The notes under the pieces were generated by a model. It had not been told where the DNA came from and made no database searches. It saw nothing but the letters and a program-made list of their open reading frames with translations. A stretch of 6,475 nt of DNA from an uncultured Mitsuokella sp. (GTDB lineage Bacteria; Bacillota; Negativicutes; Selenomonadales; Selenomonadaceae): the NCBI GenBank assembly GCA_900770895.1, contig CAAGMF010000293.1, positions 1 through 6,475 of the forward strand, in the 5' to 3' direction. Position 1 is the stretch's first letter. Every line of letters starts with the position of its first letter. Below are positions 1 through 4,888 of this stretch, piece by piece. Both the position numbers and the translations under genes were made by a program.

Positions 1-6
1 ACCTCC
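1..6 (-). promoter_or_regulatory. Shine-Dalgarno for a leftward gene starting outside the window
   Basis: Read on the minus strand, the last bases of the window are GGAGGT, a near-perfect ribosome binding site preceded by A/T-rich sequence with no gene in it. A start codon would be expected within about 5 to 10 bases beyond the left edge. Together with the candidate promoter at 43-71, it suggests that a separate minus-strand gene begins there. Nothing in the window says what that gene is. Confidence 0.5.
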
Positions 7-42
7 GTATGTAGTGGTTTTTTATTGACATCTACATCTACT

Positions 43-71
43 ATTCTACGGTTGGTGCCTCTTTTTTACAA
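43..71 (-). promoter_or_regulatory. Candidate sigma-70 promoter for the off-window leftward gene
   Basis: On the minus strand a -35 box TTGTAA (66-71, 4 of 6 consensus bases) is followed by a 17-base spacer and a -10 box TAGAAT (43-48, 5 of 6). Transcription would start near position 36. That leaves a leader of about 40 bases before the GGAGGT at the window edge. The leader begins with a tandem GTAGAT repeat (about 31-41), which could be an operator half-site or chance. Position, spacing and downstream ribosome binding site agree, but this is a prediction only. Confidence 0.45.
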
Positions 72-93
72 ACTTGATTTTAACGGATTACAG

Positions 94-120
94 GAATGCT
101 TCCCCTGAGGGGAAGGCTTC
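94..120 (-). terminator. Hairpin downstream of dtd, possible weak terminator
   Basis: Seven bases of CTTCCCC (99-105) face GGGGAAG (109-115) across a 3-base loop. Allowing two single-base bulges, pairing extends outward through GC (98-99 with 116-117) and GAA/TTC (94-96 with 118-120). It lies just after the dtd stop and before the next candidate promoter, where a terminator is expected. On the minus strand no U-run follows the stem, so it is not a canonical intrinsic terminator. It could be a transcript-end hairpin or part of a dispersed intergenic repeat; only a genome-wide search would distinguish these. Confidence 0.4.
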
Positions 121-127
121 AACGGCT

Positions 128-577
128 TCATATCTCGTCGGTATCGAACAACAGGGTCACTGGGCCGTCGTTCACGGACTCGACCTGCATGTCTGCTCCG
201 AACTCACCATGCTCGACATGGAAGCCGGCCTCGCGCAGTGCGGCCATGAATCGCTCATAGAGCGGCTCAGCCACAGCCGGCGGAGCCGCATGCGAGAAGC
301 CCGGCCGGCGTTTCTTGAGGTCGGCGTAGAGCGTGAACTGCGACACGACCAGCAGCTCTCCGACAGGCGTCAGCTGGTCCAGCGCGAGATTCATCTTACC
401 CTGCTCATCCGAGAACACGCGCACGCGCGCAATCTTCTCCGCCAGATGCAGCGCCTCCGCCTCCGTATCGCCCGGCCCCACGCCGAGCAGCACCAGGAAT
501 CCCTGCCCGATGCGCCCATTGATCCGGCCATCAATACGGACGGACGCCGATTTCACCCGCGTGACTACTGCTTTCAT
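128..577 (-). CDS. dtd: D-aminoacyl-tRNA deacylase (DTD)
   Basis: This cytoplasmic proofreading enzyme hydrolyses D-amino acids (classically D-Tyr) and also glycine mischarged on tRNA-Ala, recycling the tRNA. The 149 residues match the usual family length and give the standard opening MKAVVTRVKSASVRIDG. Both active-site signatures are present: SQFTL at residues 79-83, and NDGPVT at 136-141, which contains the Gly-cisPro loop that excludes L-aminoacyl-tRNA. The start is the ATG at 575-577, 5 bases after an AGGGAGG ribosome binding site; a TTG ten codons upstream would put that site inside the gene. It follows the membrane-anchored hydrolase by 31 bases and has no promoter I can see, so it is probably the second gene of that transcript. 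It is intact and ends in TGA. Confidence 0.96.
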   Translation of the reverse strand: MKAVVTRVKSASVRIDGRINGRIGQGFLVLLGVGPGDTEAEALHLAEKIARVRVFSDEQGKMNLALDQLTPVGELLVVSQFTLYADLKKRRPGFSHAAPPAVAEPLYERFMAALREAGFHVEHGEFGADMQVESVNDGPVTLLFDTDEI

Positions 578-582
578 GATGT

Positions 583-589
583 CCTCCCT
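583..589 (-). promoter_or_regulatory. Ribosome binding site of dtd
   Basis: AGGGAGG on the minus strand lies 5 bases before the ATG at 575-577. It decides the dtd start in favour of this ATG over the upstream in-frame TTG at 605-607. It sits in the 31-base gap after the hydrolase stop, so dtd is translated from its own site rather than by overlap. Confidence 0.85.
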
Positions 590-608
590 ATTTTTAGATA
601 AACTCAAT

Positions 609-1565
609 TCACTTCATATACGGCTGCACGAAGTCCTCGATTGTCTGGAAATACAGCTTCTGGTCCTGCTGGCTGGCGGCGGCGTGACGGGCTCCTTCTA
701 TGAACAGGAGCTTCTTGGCTGGGGCCTGGGCCTCGTCGTAGAGCTGCTGCGCCATATAGGGCGGCACGAGCGTGTCGCGGGTCCCGTGGATGAACAGGAT
801 CGGCACGCGCGCATGACGCACGGCCTCGCCCGGTGCCGCCCGGTGCAGGCTGAAGCCCGCGATATGCTCGCAGCGCCAGTCGAGCAGCTCGAGCGCTGGG
901 AATGACGGCAGGCCGAACGACTGCTCGATCTGATAGGCGATGATATCGAACGCACTCGTGTAGCCGCTGTCCTCGACGCAGGCGACGACATCCGCCGGCA
1001 GCCGCGAGTCTCCGGCCGCCATCATGACGGTCGCCGCGCCCATGGACACGCCGTGCAGCAGTATCTGCGCATCCGGATGCTCGCGTGCGATGCGCTGCGC
1101 CCAGAGCAGTACATCCTCGCTCTCCTTGTACCCCATCGTCAGGAACCGGCCCTCGCTCGCACCCGAGGCGCGCAGGTCCGGTGTCAGCACCTCGTAGCCC
1201 TGAGCCAGATAGTTGGCCGCTATATACCAGCTGTTCTGCTGCGTGCAGCCGTAGCCATGCACGACGATGACCCAGCGCGACGAATCACTATGGCGAGAGG
1301 GCCGGAAATGCGTGGCCTCGAGCCGCAGGCCATCCGGCGAGGTGAGCGTCCACTCCTCGCTCGGATAGTCCGGCTTCGTATAGGTACGAGCCTCGGGCGG
1401 CATCAGCAGCGCATAGGCCCGCGGCGGCTCCTGCGGGTCATCCGCCGTCCCCCGCTCCAGCCCGAAATGTACGGCATAATTGCCAACAAAATATCCCGCC
1501 CCGATGACAGTGGCCACACAGCACAGCACCGCCGTCACGAGACAGGATATGATAATCTTCTTCAT
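609..1565 (-). CDS. Membrane-anchored alpha/beta hydrolase, serine hydrolase family
   Basis: A 318-residue predicted serine hydrolase (esterase, lipase or peptidase-like). A short basic start (MKK) leads into a hydrophobic stretch at residues about 4-28, which reads as an uncleaved signal anchor. The catalytic domain would then lie outside the membrane. The alpha/beta-hydrolase landmarks occur in order: oxyanion-hole HGYG at 103-106, DLRASGASEG at 130-139, nucleophile elbow HGVSMG at 171-176 (Ser174), acid in IHGTRD at 259-264 (Asp264), and His294 in GARHAA. The triad is therefore complete. The layout resembles the Bacillus YqkD-type hydrolases; the substrate cannot be read from sequence. The ATG at 1563-1565 is chosen because AGGTGA lies 4 bases upstream. 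It has its own candidate promoter and precedes dtd by 31 bases. Confidence 0.9.
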   Translation of the reverse strand: MKKIIISCLVTAVLCCVATVIGAGYFVGNYAVHFGLERGTADDPQEPPRAYALLMPPEARTYTKPDYPSEEWTLTSPDGLRLEATHFRPSRHSDSSRWVIVVHGYGCTQQNSWYIAANYLAQGYEVLTPDLRASGASEGRFLTMGYKESEDVLLWAQRIAREHPDAQILLHGVSMGAATVMMAAGDSRLPADVVACVEDSGYTSAFDIIAYQIEQSFGLPSFPALELLDWRCEHIAGFSLHRAAPGEAVRHARVPILFIHGTRDTLVPPYMAQQLYDEAQAPAKKLLFIEGARHAAASQQDQKLYFQTIEDFVQPYMK

Positions 1566-1569
1566 GCAA

Positions 1570-1575
1570 TCACCT
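1570..1575 (-). promoter_or_regulatory. Ribosome binding site deciding the hydrolase start
   Basis: AGGTGA on the minus strand lies 4 bases before the ATG at 1563-1565. An in-frame GTG five codons upstream (1578-1580) would place this site inside the coding sequence and lacks a comparable site of its own. The ATG, which gives the normal MKK signal-anchor opening, is therefore preferred. Confidence 0.75.
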
Positions 1576-1612
1576 GACACGTTGCGCTTCGCAGCGAATT
1601 AACAATGATTAC

Positions 1613-1641
1613 ATGATACCATAGCTATGAAATTTTTTCTA
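1613..1641 (-). promoter_or_regulatory. Candidate promoter for the hydrolase-dtd transcript, extended -10
   Basis: In the 88-base gap after leuA, the minus strand has TAGAAA (1636-1641, 4 of 6 to the -35 consensus), a 17-base spacer, and TATCAT (1613-1618, 5 of 6 to the -10 consensus). The -10 is preceded by TGG, which gives the TGn extended -10 motif. Transcription would start near 1606, about 40 bases before the hydrolase ATG. No U-rich terminator hairpin is visible between the leuA stop and this promoter, so readthrough from leuA is also possible. Confidence 0.5.
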
Positions 1642-1653
1642 GTATCCGCGCGG

Positions 1654-3327
1654 TCACTTGCCAGCCTTCATGCGGTTGATCGCACTGAACAGCGCCTGGA
1701 TCGATGCGTTGATGATATCGGTATCCATGCCGGCGCCCCACGTGATGTGGCCGCTCTCGTCCGTGATACCGATGTAGGCCATGGCCCGCGAGCTCTGGCC
1801 GAGCTCCAGCGCATGCTCGCTGTAGGTGAGGTCGGTATAGTGCAGATTCAGGTTCTGCTGCAGCGCATTCGATACCGCATCGAGACGGCCATTGCCCTTG
1901 GCCAGGAATGTCTCGCGCTTGCCATCTACGATGACGTCGACCGTACCAGTGCGCGTGCCATCCGGCTCCTTGCGCAGCAGGAAATCATCGAGTCCGTACG
2001 GCGAGCTGACATTCACGTATTCGTTCATGAATATCTGATAGATCTCATCCGGCAGCAGCTCTTTGTGCTTGCGGTCCGAGACGCCCTTTACGCAGTAGCC
2101 GAAGTCCTCGCGCATCTTCTTCGGCATCTCGATGCCGTACTTCGTCTCCATGATGTAGCCGACACCGCCCTTGCCGGACTGGCTGTTGATGCGGATGACA
2201 TCGCCATCGTACTCGCGGCCGACATCCTTCGGGTCGATGTAGAGGTACGGCAGCGTCCACTTGTCCGGATTGTGCTCGTCCTTCCACTTCATGCCCTTCG
2301 CAATCGCGTCCTGATGCGAGCCCGAGAAAGCGGCGAACACGAGCTGGCCGGCATATGGCTGACGCATGCCGACATGCATGCGCGTCAGGCGCTCATACGT
2401 ATCGACGAGCTCCGGCATATTCGAGAAATCGAGCTTCGGATCAACGCCGAGTGCGAACATGTTCATGGCCACCGTCACGATATCCACGTTGCCGGTACGC
2501 TCGCCATTGCCGAACAGCGTGCCCTCGACGCGGTCAGCGCCGGCCAGCAGGCCCATCTCGGTATCAGCCACACCGCAGCCGCGGTCGTTATGCGGATGCA
2601 GCGAGAGCACGACGTTGTCGCGATACTTCAAATGCTTGTTTATGTAGGCGACCTGCATGCCATAGACGTGCGGCATGCTCATCTCGACAGTGACCGGCAG
2701 GTTGATGATGGCCTTGCGGTCAGCCGTCGGCTGCCATACATCGAGCACGGCATTGCAGACCTCGAGCGCATACTCCGGCTCCGTACCGGTGAAGCTCTCC
2801 GGCGAGTACTCGAAGCGGTAGTTCGCGCCTGCCTCCTCCGTCAGCTCTTTGAGCAGCTTCGCGCCATCGACGGCCATCTGCTTGATCTCGTCCTTCGACT
2901 TTTTGAAGACCTGCTCGCGCTGGGCGACCGACGTCGAGTTGTACACGTGCACGATCGCGTTCTTGACGCCCTTCAGAGCGTCGAACGTCTTGCGGATGAT
3001 ATGCTCGCGGGCCTGGGTCAGCACCTGGATCGTGACATCGTCCGGGATGAGGTCATCATCGACGAGCCGGCGCAGGAACTCATACTCCGTATCCGACGCC
3101 GCCGGGAAGCCGACCTCGATCTCCTTGAAGCCGACCTTGAGCAGCATCTTGTAGAATTCCAGCTTCTCATCGAGATTCATCGGGATGATGAGTGCCTGAT
3201 TGCCATCGCGCATATCGACGCTGCACCAGATCGGCGCATGGTCCGGCGCATCTTTCTTTGCCCACTCGAGATCGATCTCCGGTGGCATGAAGTAACCTTT
3301 GCTGTATTTATGGAAATTCATCGGCAT
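1654..3327 (-). CDS. leuA: 2-isopropylmalate synthase, long form
   Basis: This enzyme condenses acetyl-CoA with 2-ketoisovalerate to form 2-isopropylmalate, the committed step of leucine synthesis. The 557 residues match the longer LeuA class (fungal and mycobacterial type). The N-terminal catalytic TIM barrel carries CSVDMRDGNQ at 35-44 (Arg40, Asp41), HPHND at 244-248 (metal ligands His244, His246) and GNGERTGN at 273-280 (Asn280). Spacing of these residues fits the metal site known from the mycobacterial enzyme. The C-terminal part (about 430-557) fits the LeuA dimer domain, where leucine feedback acts in this family; it includes WGAGMDTDIINASIQAL near 530-546. The ATG at 3325-3327 overlaps the thioesterase stop (TAATG). 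Its ribosome binding site lies in the last codons of that gene, so coupled translation is likely. A second in-frame ATG two codons later is possible but less well spaced. No other leu genes are in the window. Confidence 0.96.
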   Translation of the reverse strand: MPMNFHKYSKGYFMPPEIDLEWAKKDAPDHAPIWCSVDMRDGNQALIIPMNLDEKLEFYKMLLKVGFKEIEVGFPAASDTEYEFLRRLVDDDLIPDDVTIQVLTQAREHIIRKTFDALKGVKNAIVHVYNSTSVAQREQVFKKSKDEIKQMAVDGAKLLKELTEEAGANYRFEYSPESFTGTEPEYALEVCNAVLDVWQPTADRKAIINLPVTVEMSMPHVYGMQVAYINKHLKYRDNVVLSLHPHNDRGCGVADTEMGLLAGADRVEGTLFGNGERTGNVDIVTVAMNMFALGVDPKLDFSNMPELVDTYERLTRMHVGMRQPYAGQLVFAAFSGSHQDAIAKGMKWKDEHNPDKWTLPYLYIDPKDVGREYDGDVIRINSQSGKGGVGYIMETKYGIEMPKKMREDFGYCVKGVSDRKHKELLPDEIYQIFMNEYVNVSSPYGLDDFLLRKEPDGTRTGTVDVIVDGKRETFLAKGNGRLDAVSNALQQNLNLHYTDLTYSEHALELGQSSRAMAYIGITDESGHITWGAGMDTDIINASIQALFSAINRMKAGK

Positions 3328-3851
3328 TACTTTTTCTCCTCCTCAGGTTCACGCAGAGTTTTCGTGGCTGCAGCCCTGGCCTTCGCTTCCTCACGCTGTT
3401 GCTTCTTGCGTGCCTTGTGCTCCTCATAGCGGATGCGTCCGGCCTCGAAGTTCTTCTTCGCTTCCTCCGTATCCAGTATCAAAGGCGGCACAGACTTCGG
3501 ACGGGAGTTGCGGTCGAGTGCCACCATCGTGAAATAGGCCGAAAGGGCACGTTCCGGCTTGCCCTCCTGGTCCAGATCCTCGACGTCGACATTCACCGCG
3601 ACCTCCATGGAGCTGTGCCCCACGAAAACTATCTCAGCAGTGCAGGTGACCAGATCGCCTATCAATATGGGCAGGTGGAACTCCAGCTCGTCTACGCGGG
3701 CTGTGACTACGTTCGAGCGCGCGTATTTGCGTGCGGCAGCATAAGCTGTCGAGTCCATCATCTTCATGATTTCGCCGCCATGCACGTTGCCGTTAGGATT
3801 TGTCTGGCTAGGCATCATCACCTGGCTGATTACTATCTTGTTCTGCCCCAT
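3327..3851 (-). CDS. Hotdog-fold acyl-CoA thioesterase
   Basis: A 174-residue cytoplasmic protein of the acyl-CoA hydrolase family (YciA/YkhA/BACH type), which cleaves acyl-CoA to free acid and CoA. A single hotdog domain spans about residues 5-125. It has the family signature TNPNGNVHGGEIMKMMD at 17-33, with the HGG turn and Asp33 at the start of the central helix, followed by beta strands such as ELEFHLPILIGD. Residues about 130-174 form a highly charged Lys/Glu/Arg tail, probably helical, beyond the usual domain. The ATG at 3849-3851 is chosen because GAGGAGG lies 7 bases upstream; a longer reading to 3938 would run through a strong hairpin. The stop TAA overlaps the leuA ATG by one base. 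The acyl chain preferred is unknown. Linkage to leuA suggests a role in branched-chain or acetyl-CoA balance, but this is inference. Confidence 0.92.
   Translation of the reverse strand: MGQNKIVISQVMMPSQTNPNGNVHGGEIMKMMDSTAYAAARKYARSNVVTARVDELEFHLPILIGDLVTCTAEIVFVGHSSMEVAVNVDVEDLDQEGKPERALSAYFTMVALDRNSRPKSVPPLILDTEEAKKNFEAGRIRYEEHKARKKQQREEAKARAAATKTLREPEEEKK
3336..3344 (-). promoter_or_regulatory. leuA ribosome binding site inside the thioesterase 3' end
   Basis: The codons for the last Glu residues of the thioesterase (GAG GAG GAG) form a GAGGAGGAG Shine-Dalgarno sequence on the minus strand, about 8 to 10 bases before the leuA ATG at 3325-3327. The stop codon and start codon overlap as TAATG. 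This arrangement favours reinitiation, or direct entry by ribosomes finishing the upstream gene. Confidence 0.8.
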
Positions 3852-3858
3852 ATGAGCC

Positions 3859-3865
3859 CCTCCTC
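3859..3865 (-). promoter_or_regulatory. Ribosome binding site of the thioesterase gene
   Basis: GAGGAGG on the minus strand lies 7 bases before the ATG at 3849-3851. It fixes the start of the thioesterase at the residue that begins the hotdog domain. It rules against the in-frame ATG at 3936-3938, which has no such site and would encode an extension unlike the family. Confidence 0.85.
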
Positions 3866-3892
3866 GAACAATAGCTTGTATTTCCTGTTTGC

Positions 3893-3920
3893 ATACTATA
3901 ATAACACAGAGGCTGGTAAA
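3893..3920 (-). promoter_or_regulatory. Weak candidate promoter for the thioesterase-leuA unit
   Basis: On the minus strand TTTACC (3915-3920, 4 of 6 to -35) is followed by a 16-base spacer and TAGTAT (3893-3898, 4 of 6 to -10). The surrounding TTATTATAGTATG also offers other -10 registers. Transcription would begin about 35 bases before the ATG. The -35 box falls within the loop and arm of the hairpin at 3907-3933, so promoter and terminator may overlap. A further upstream start near 3940-3950 (TAATAT) is an alternative. Confidence 0.3.
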
Positions 3921-3933
3921 GTGCCAGCCTCTG
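3907..3933 (-). terminator. Strong hairpin between hpt and the thioesterase, probable terminator
   Basis: A perfect 10-bp stem (CAGAGGCTGG at 3907-3916 against CCAGCCTCTG at 3924-3933) closes a 7-base loop. In the minus-strand transcript it is followed directly by UGUUAUUAU, a broken U-rich tail. On the plus strand it is followed, after four bases, by a clean run of six T (3938-3943). It therefore looks bidirectional and would most simply end the csoR-hpt transcript. No plus-strand gene in the window needs the opposite orientation. A role as a leader hairpin of the thioesterase transcript is the alternative. Confidence 0.55.
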
Positions 3934-3941
3934 AGCATTTT

Positions 3942-3961
3942 TTGTGGTAAATATTACACAA
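3942..3961. promoter_or_regulatory. Imperfect palindrome with TTGTG/CACAA half-sites
   Basis: The 20 bases from 3942 to 3961 have TTGTG and CACAA arms separated by 10 A/T-rich bases; 7 of 10 symmetric positions match. The arms recall redox-sensor Rex operators, but those have an 8-base separation and TTGTGAA arms, so the match is imperfect. It lies between hpt and the thioesterase, upstream of the candidate promoter, where an activator or repressor could bind. A second dyad, ATGTAC (3961-3966) with GTACAT (3985-3990), adjoins it. No binding protein can be named with confidence. Confidence 0.22.
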
Positions 3962-4004
3962 TGTACCTGTTACAGTTTGCATTTGTACATGAATTTCGCG
4001 CTTT

Positions 4005-4373
4005 TCAGCTCCCCAGAGCCGCGCGGATCGCGTCACATGTCGTCTGATACGCTTGGTTTACCTCCTTGGCCTTCGCCTTGATTTCCTCGTCAGCGGCGCC
4101 GGCCCGGAGCGCTTTCACCATGGCATCGGCAGCGTTATACAGCCGCACGAGACTCAGGTTGCCAGCGGTTCCCTTCAGCGTGTGCACGCTCTTTTCCGCC
4201 ATCTGAAGGTCACCGACCATGATGCCCATATCGAATTCTTCATATGAGCCGTCATAAAGGAACTTCTTCAGGAACTGATAGTAAAGCTCATCATTGCCCA
4301 TGAAGCGTTCCAGTCCTTTGTCGTACTCTACTCCTGCTGCCTCCAGTTTTGCTTTGATATCCTCCTGTCCCAT
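4005..4373 (-). CDS. Free-standing Hpt (histidine phosphotransfer) domain protein
   Basis: A 122-residue cytoplasmic protein consisting of essentially one Hpt four-helix domain. The phospho-accepting motif SVHTLKGTAGNLS is at residues 62-74 with His64 as the expected phosphorylation site; the conserved Lys67, Gly68 and Gly71 follow. Such proteins relay phosphoryl groups between receiver domains and hybrid kinases. No kinase or receiver domain is encoded in this window, so its partners must be elsewhere. It begins at the ATG at 4371-4373, 6 bases after a GGGGGG ribosome binding site. It follows the CsoR-type gene by 36 bases with no promoter seen between, so the two are probably cotranscribed. 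A link between metal sensing and phosphorelay is inference from that linkage only. Confidence 0.9.
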   Translation of the reverse strand: MGQEDIKAKLEAAGVEYDKGLERFMGNDELYYQFLKKFLYDGSYEEFDMGIMVGDLQMAEKSVHTLKGTAGNLSLVRLYNAADAMVKALRAGAADEEIKAKAKEVNQAYQTTCDAIRAALGS

Positions 4374-4385
4374 AGCAATCCCCCC

Positions 4386-4407
4386 ATCTGAATATGCAGA
4401 GTCAGAT
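4386..4407 (-). repeat. Short inverted repeat in the csoR-hpt gap
   Basis: ATCTGA (4386-4391) and TCAGAT (4402-4407) form a 6-bp stem with a 10-base loop between the csoR stop and the hpt ribosome binding site. It has no U-run and is too weak to be a convincing terminator. It might tune relative translation or message stability of hpt, or be chance. Confidence 0.25.
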
Positions 4408-4409
4408 AT

Positions 4410-4781
4410 TTACAGGAACTTGTCGATCGCTCTGCTCAGCATTTCTATGGACTCTTTATCCCCATCACGCACCGCATCGACGATGCAATGCTCCATATGA
4501 TCCTTCAAGATTATCTTGCTGACGTTGTCTATGGCTCCGCGCACCGCTGCCAGCTGCACCAGTACCTCACTGCAGTCGCGCCCGCTCTCGATCATGTGCA
4601 TGATCGATGTCAGATGACCATTGAGCCGCGCGATGCGGTTCAGCACGGCCTTCGTCTGCGTGTGACTGTGGTGATGACCATGCGCGCCATGCCCATGACC
4701 AGCCTCCGCATGGCTGTGCTCGATCACTGTGCCATCCGGCAGGACATGCTTATGTATATGTTCGTTGCGATGTTCGTCCAA
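4410..4781 (-). CDS. CsoR-family metal-sensing transcriptional repressor with His-rich N-terminus
   Basis: A 123-residue all-helical DNA-binding repressor of the CsoR/RcnR/FrmR family (DUF156), which leaves its operator on binding metal or a reactive small molecule. The core starts near residue 44 and includes RDCSEVLVQLAAVRGAI (68-84) and LKDHMEHC (92-99). Cys70, His95 and Cys99 are spaced by 25 and 29 residues, the same as the Cu(I) ligands of mycobacterial CsoR; RcnR has His in the last position. This favours copper sensing. Residues 4-40 hold 13 histidines in HGHGAHGHHHSH-like runs, an extension that could bind Ni, Zn, Co or Cu. The start is a TTG at 4779-4781, 11 bases after AGGAGG; no ATG occurs in frame before the core, and a stop lies just upstream. 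hpt follows after 36 bases. No copper ATPase or chaperone gene is in view. Confidence 0.88.
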   Translation of the reverse strand: MDEHRNEHIHKHVLPDGTVIEHSHAEAGHGHGAHGHHHSHTQTKAVLNRIARLNGHLTSIMHMIESGRDCSEVLVQLAAVRGAIDNVSKIILKDHMEHCIVDAVRDGDKESIEMLSRAIDKFL

Positions 4782-4792
4782 ACGACACTCAA

Positions 4793-4798
4793 CCTCCT
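4793..4798 (-). promoter_or_regulatory. Ribosome binding site of the CsoR-type gene, long spacing to TTG
   Basis: AGGAGG on the minus strand is 11 bases before the TTG at 4779-4781, longer than the 5 to 9 usual in this window. No other start codon in the correct frame fits better. The pairing of a strong site with a TTG and long spacing suggests deliberately modest translation, as is common for repressors. Confidence 0.65.
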
Positions 4799-4813
4799 AT
4801 TACCCTTGTTTTA

Positions 4814-4832
4814 TATTATTCGCGTTTTAATA
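4814..4832. promoter_or_regulatory. A/T-rich dyad in the csoR leader
   Basis: TATTA (4814-4818) and TAATA (4828-4832) are inverted around a 9-base spacer containing CGCG. The dyad lies between the candidate csoR promoter and its ribosome binding site, a position suited to a repressor operator. The short arms in an A/T-rich region make chance a real possibility. Confidence 0.22.
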
Positions 4833-4857
4833 CTATTTTCCTGCTCGCGTCACGAAC

Positions 4858-4888
4858 ATTATATTTATGCACATCAGGGGACTGTGAA
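4858..4888 (-). promoter_or_regulatory. Candidate csoR-hpt promoter with 19-base spacer
   Basis: On the minus strand TTCACA (4883-4888, 5 of 6 to -35) is followed by a 19-base spacer and a perfect TATAAT (4858-4863). A spacer of 19 is longer than optimal, as seen in promoters that need a DNA-distorting activator such as MerR-family proteins. The -35 box lies in the loop and inner arm of the dyad at 4872-4903, so a protein bound there would block the promoter. Transcription would start near 4851, about 70 bases before the csoR start codon. Confidence 0.42.

Noticed and set aside
578..607. Ten-codon N-terminal extension of dtd from a TTG
   Set aside because: The AGGGAGG site lies within this stretch and the family opens with the MKAVVTRV-type sequence at the later ATG.
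74..905. Overlapping plus-strand open frames opposite dtd and the hydrolase
   Set aside because: Their translations have no family features, they overlap well-supported minus-strand genes, and they have no proper start signals. They follow from the high G+C third codon positions of the true genes.
1586..1599. Small dyad TTCGCTGCGAA upstream of the hydrolase
   Set aside because: The arms are five bases with a one-base centre, so it cannot fold as a hairpin, and it resembles no operator I can name; left as probable chance.
1627..3429. A 600-codon open frame on the plus strand, antisense to leuA
   Set aside because: It mirrors leuA almost exactly, lacks a plausible ribosome binding site, and its product is a low-complexity run of Arg, Leu, His, Asp and Ala with no recognisable domain. 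The leuA frame on the other strand has every catalytic motif.
3852..3938. N-terminal extension of the thioesterase to an ATG at 3936-3938
   Set aside because: It would read through the hairpin and the candidate promoter and gives residues unlike the family; the ATG at 3849-3851 has a strong ribosome binding site at the right distance.
3852..4004. T-box riboswitch or leucine-rich leader peptide for leuA control
   Set aside because: No T-box-like conserved sequence or specifier stem is visible, and the only tiny ATG frame in the gap (six codons near 3990) is not leucine-rich and lacks a ribosome binding site.
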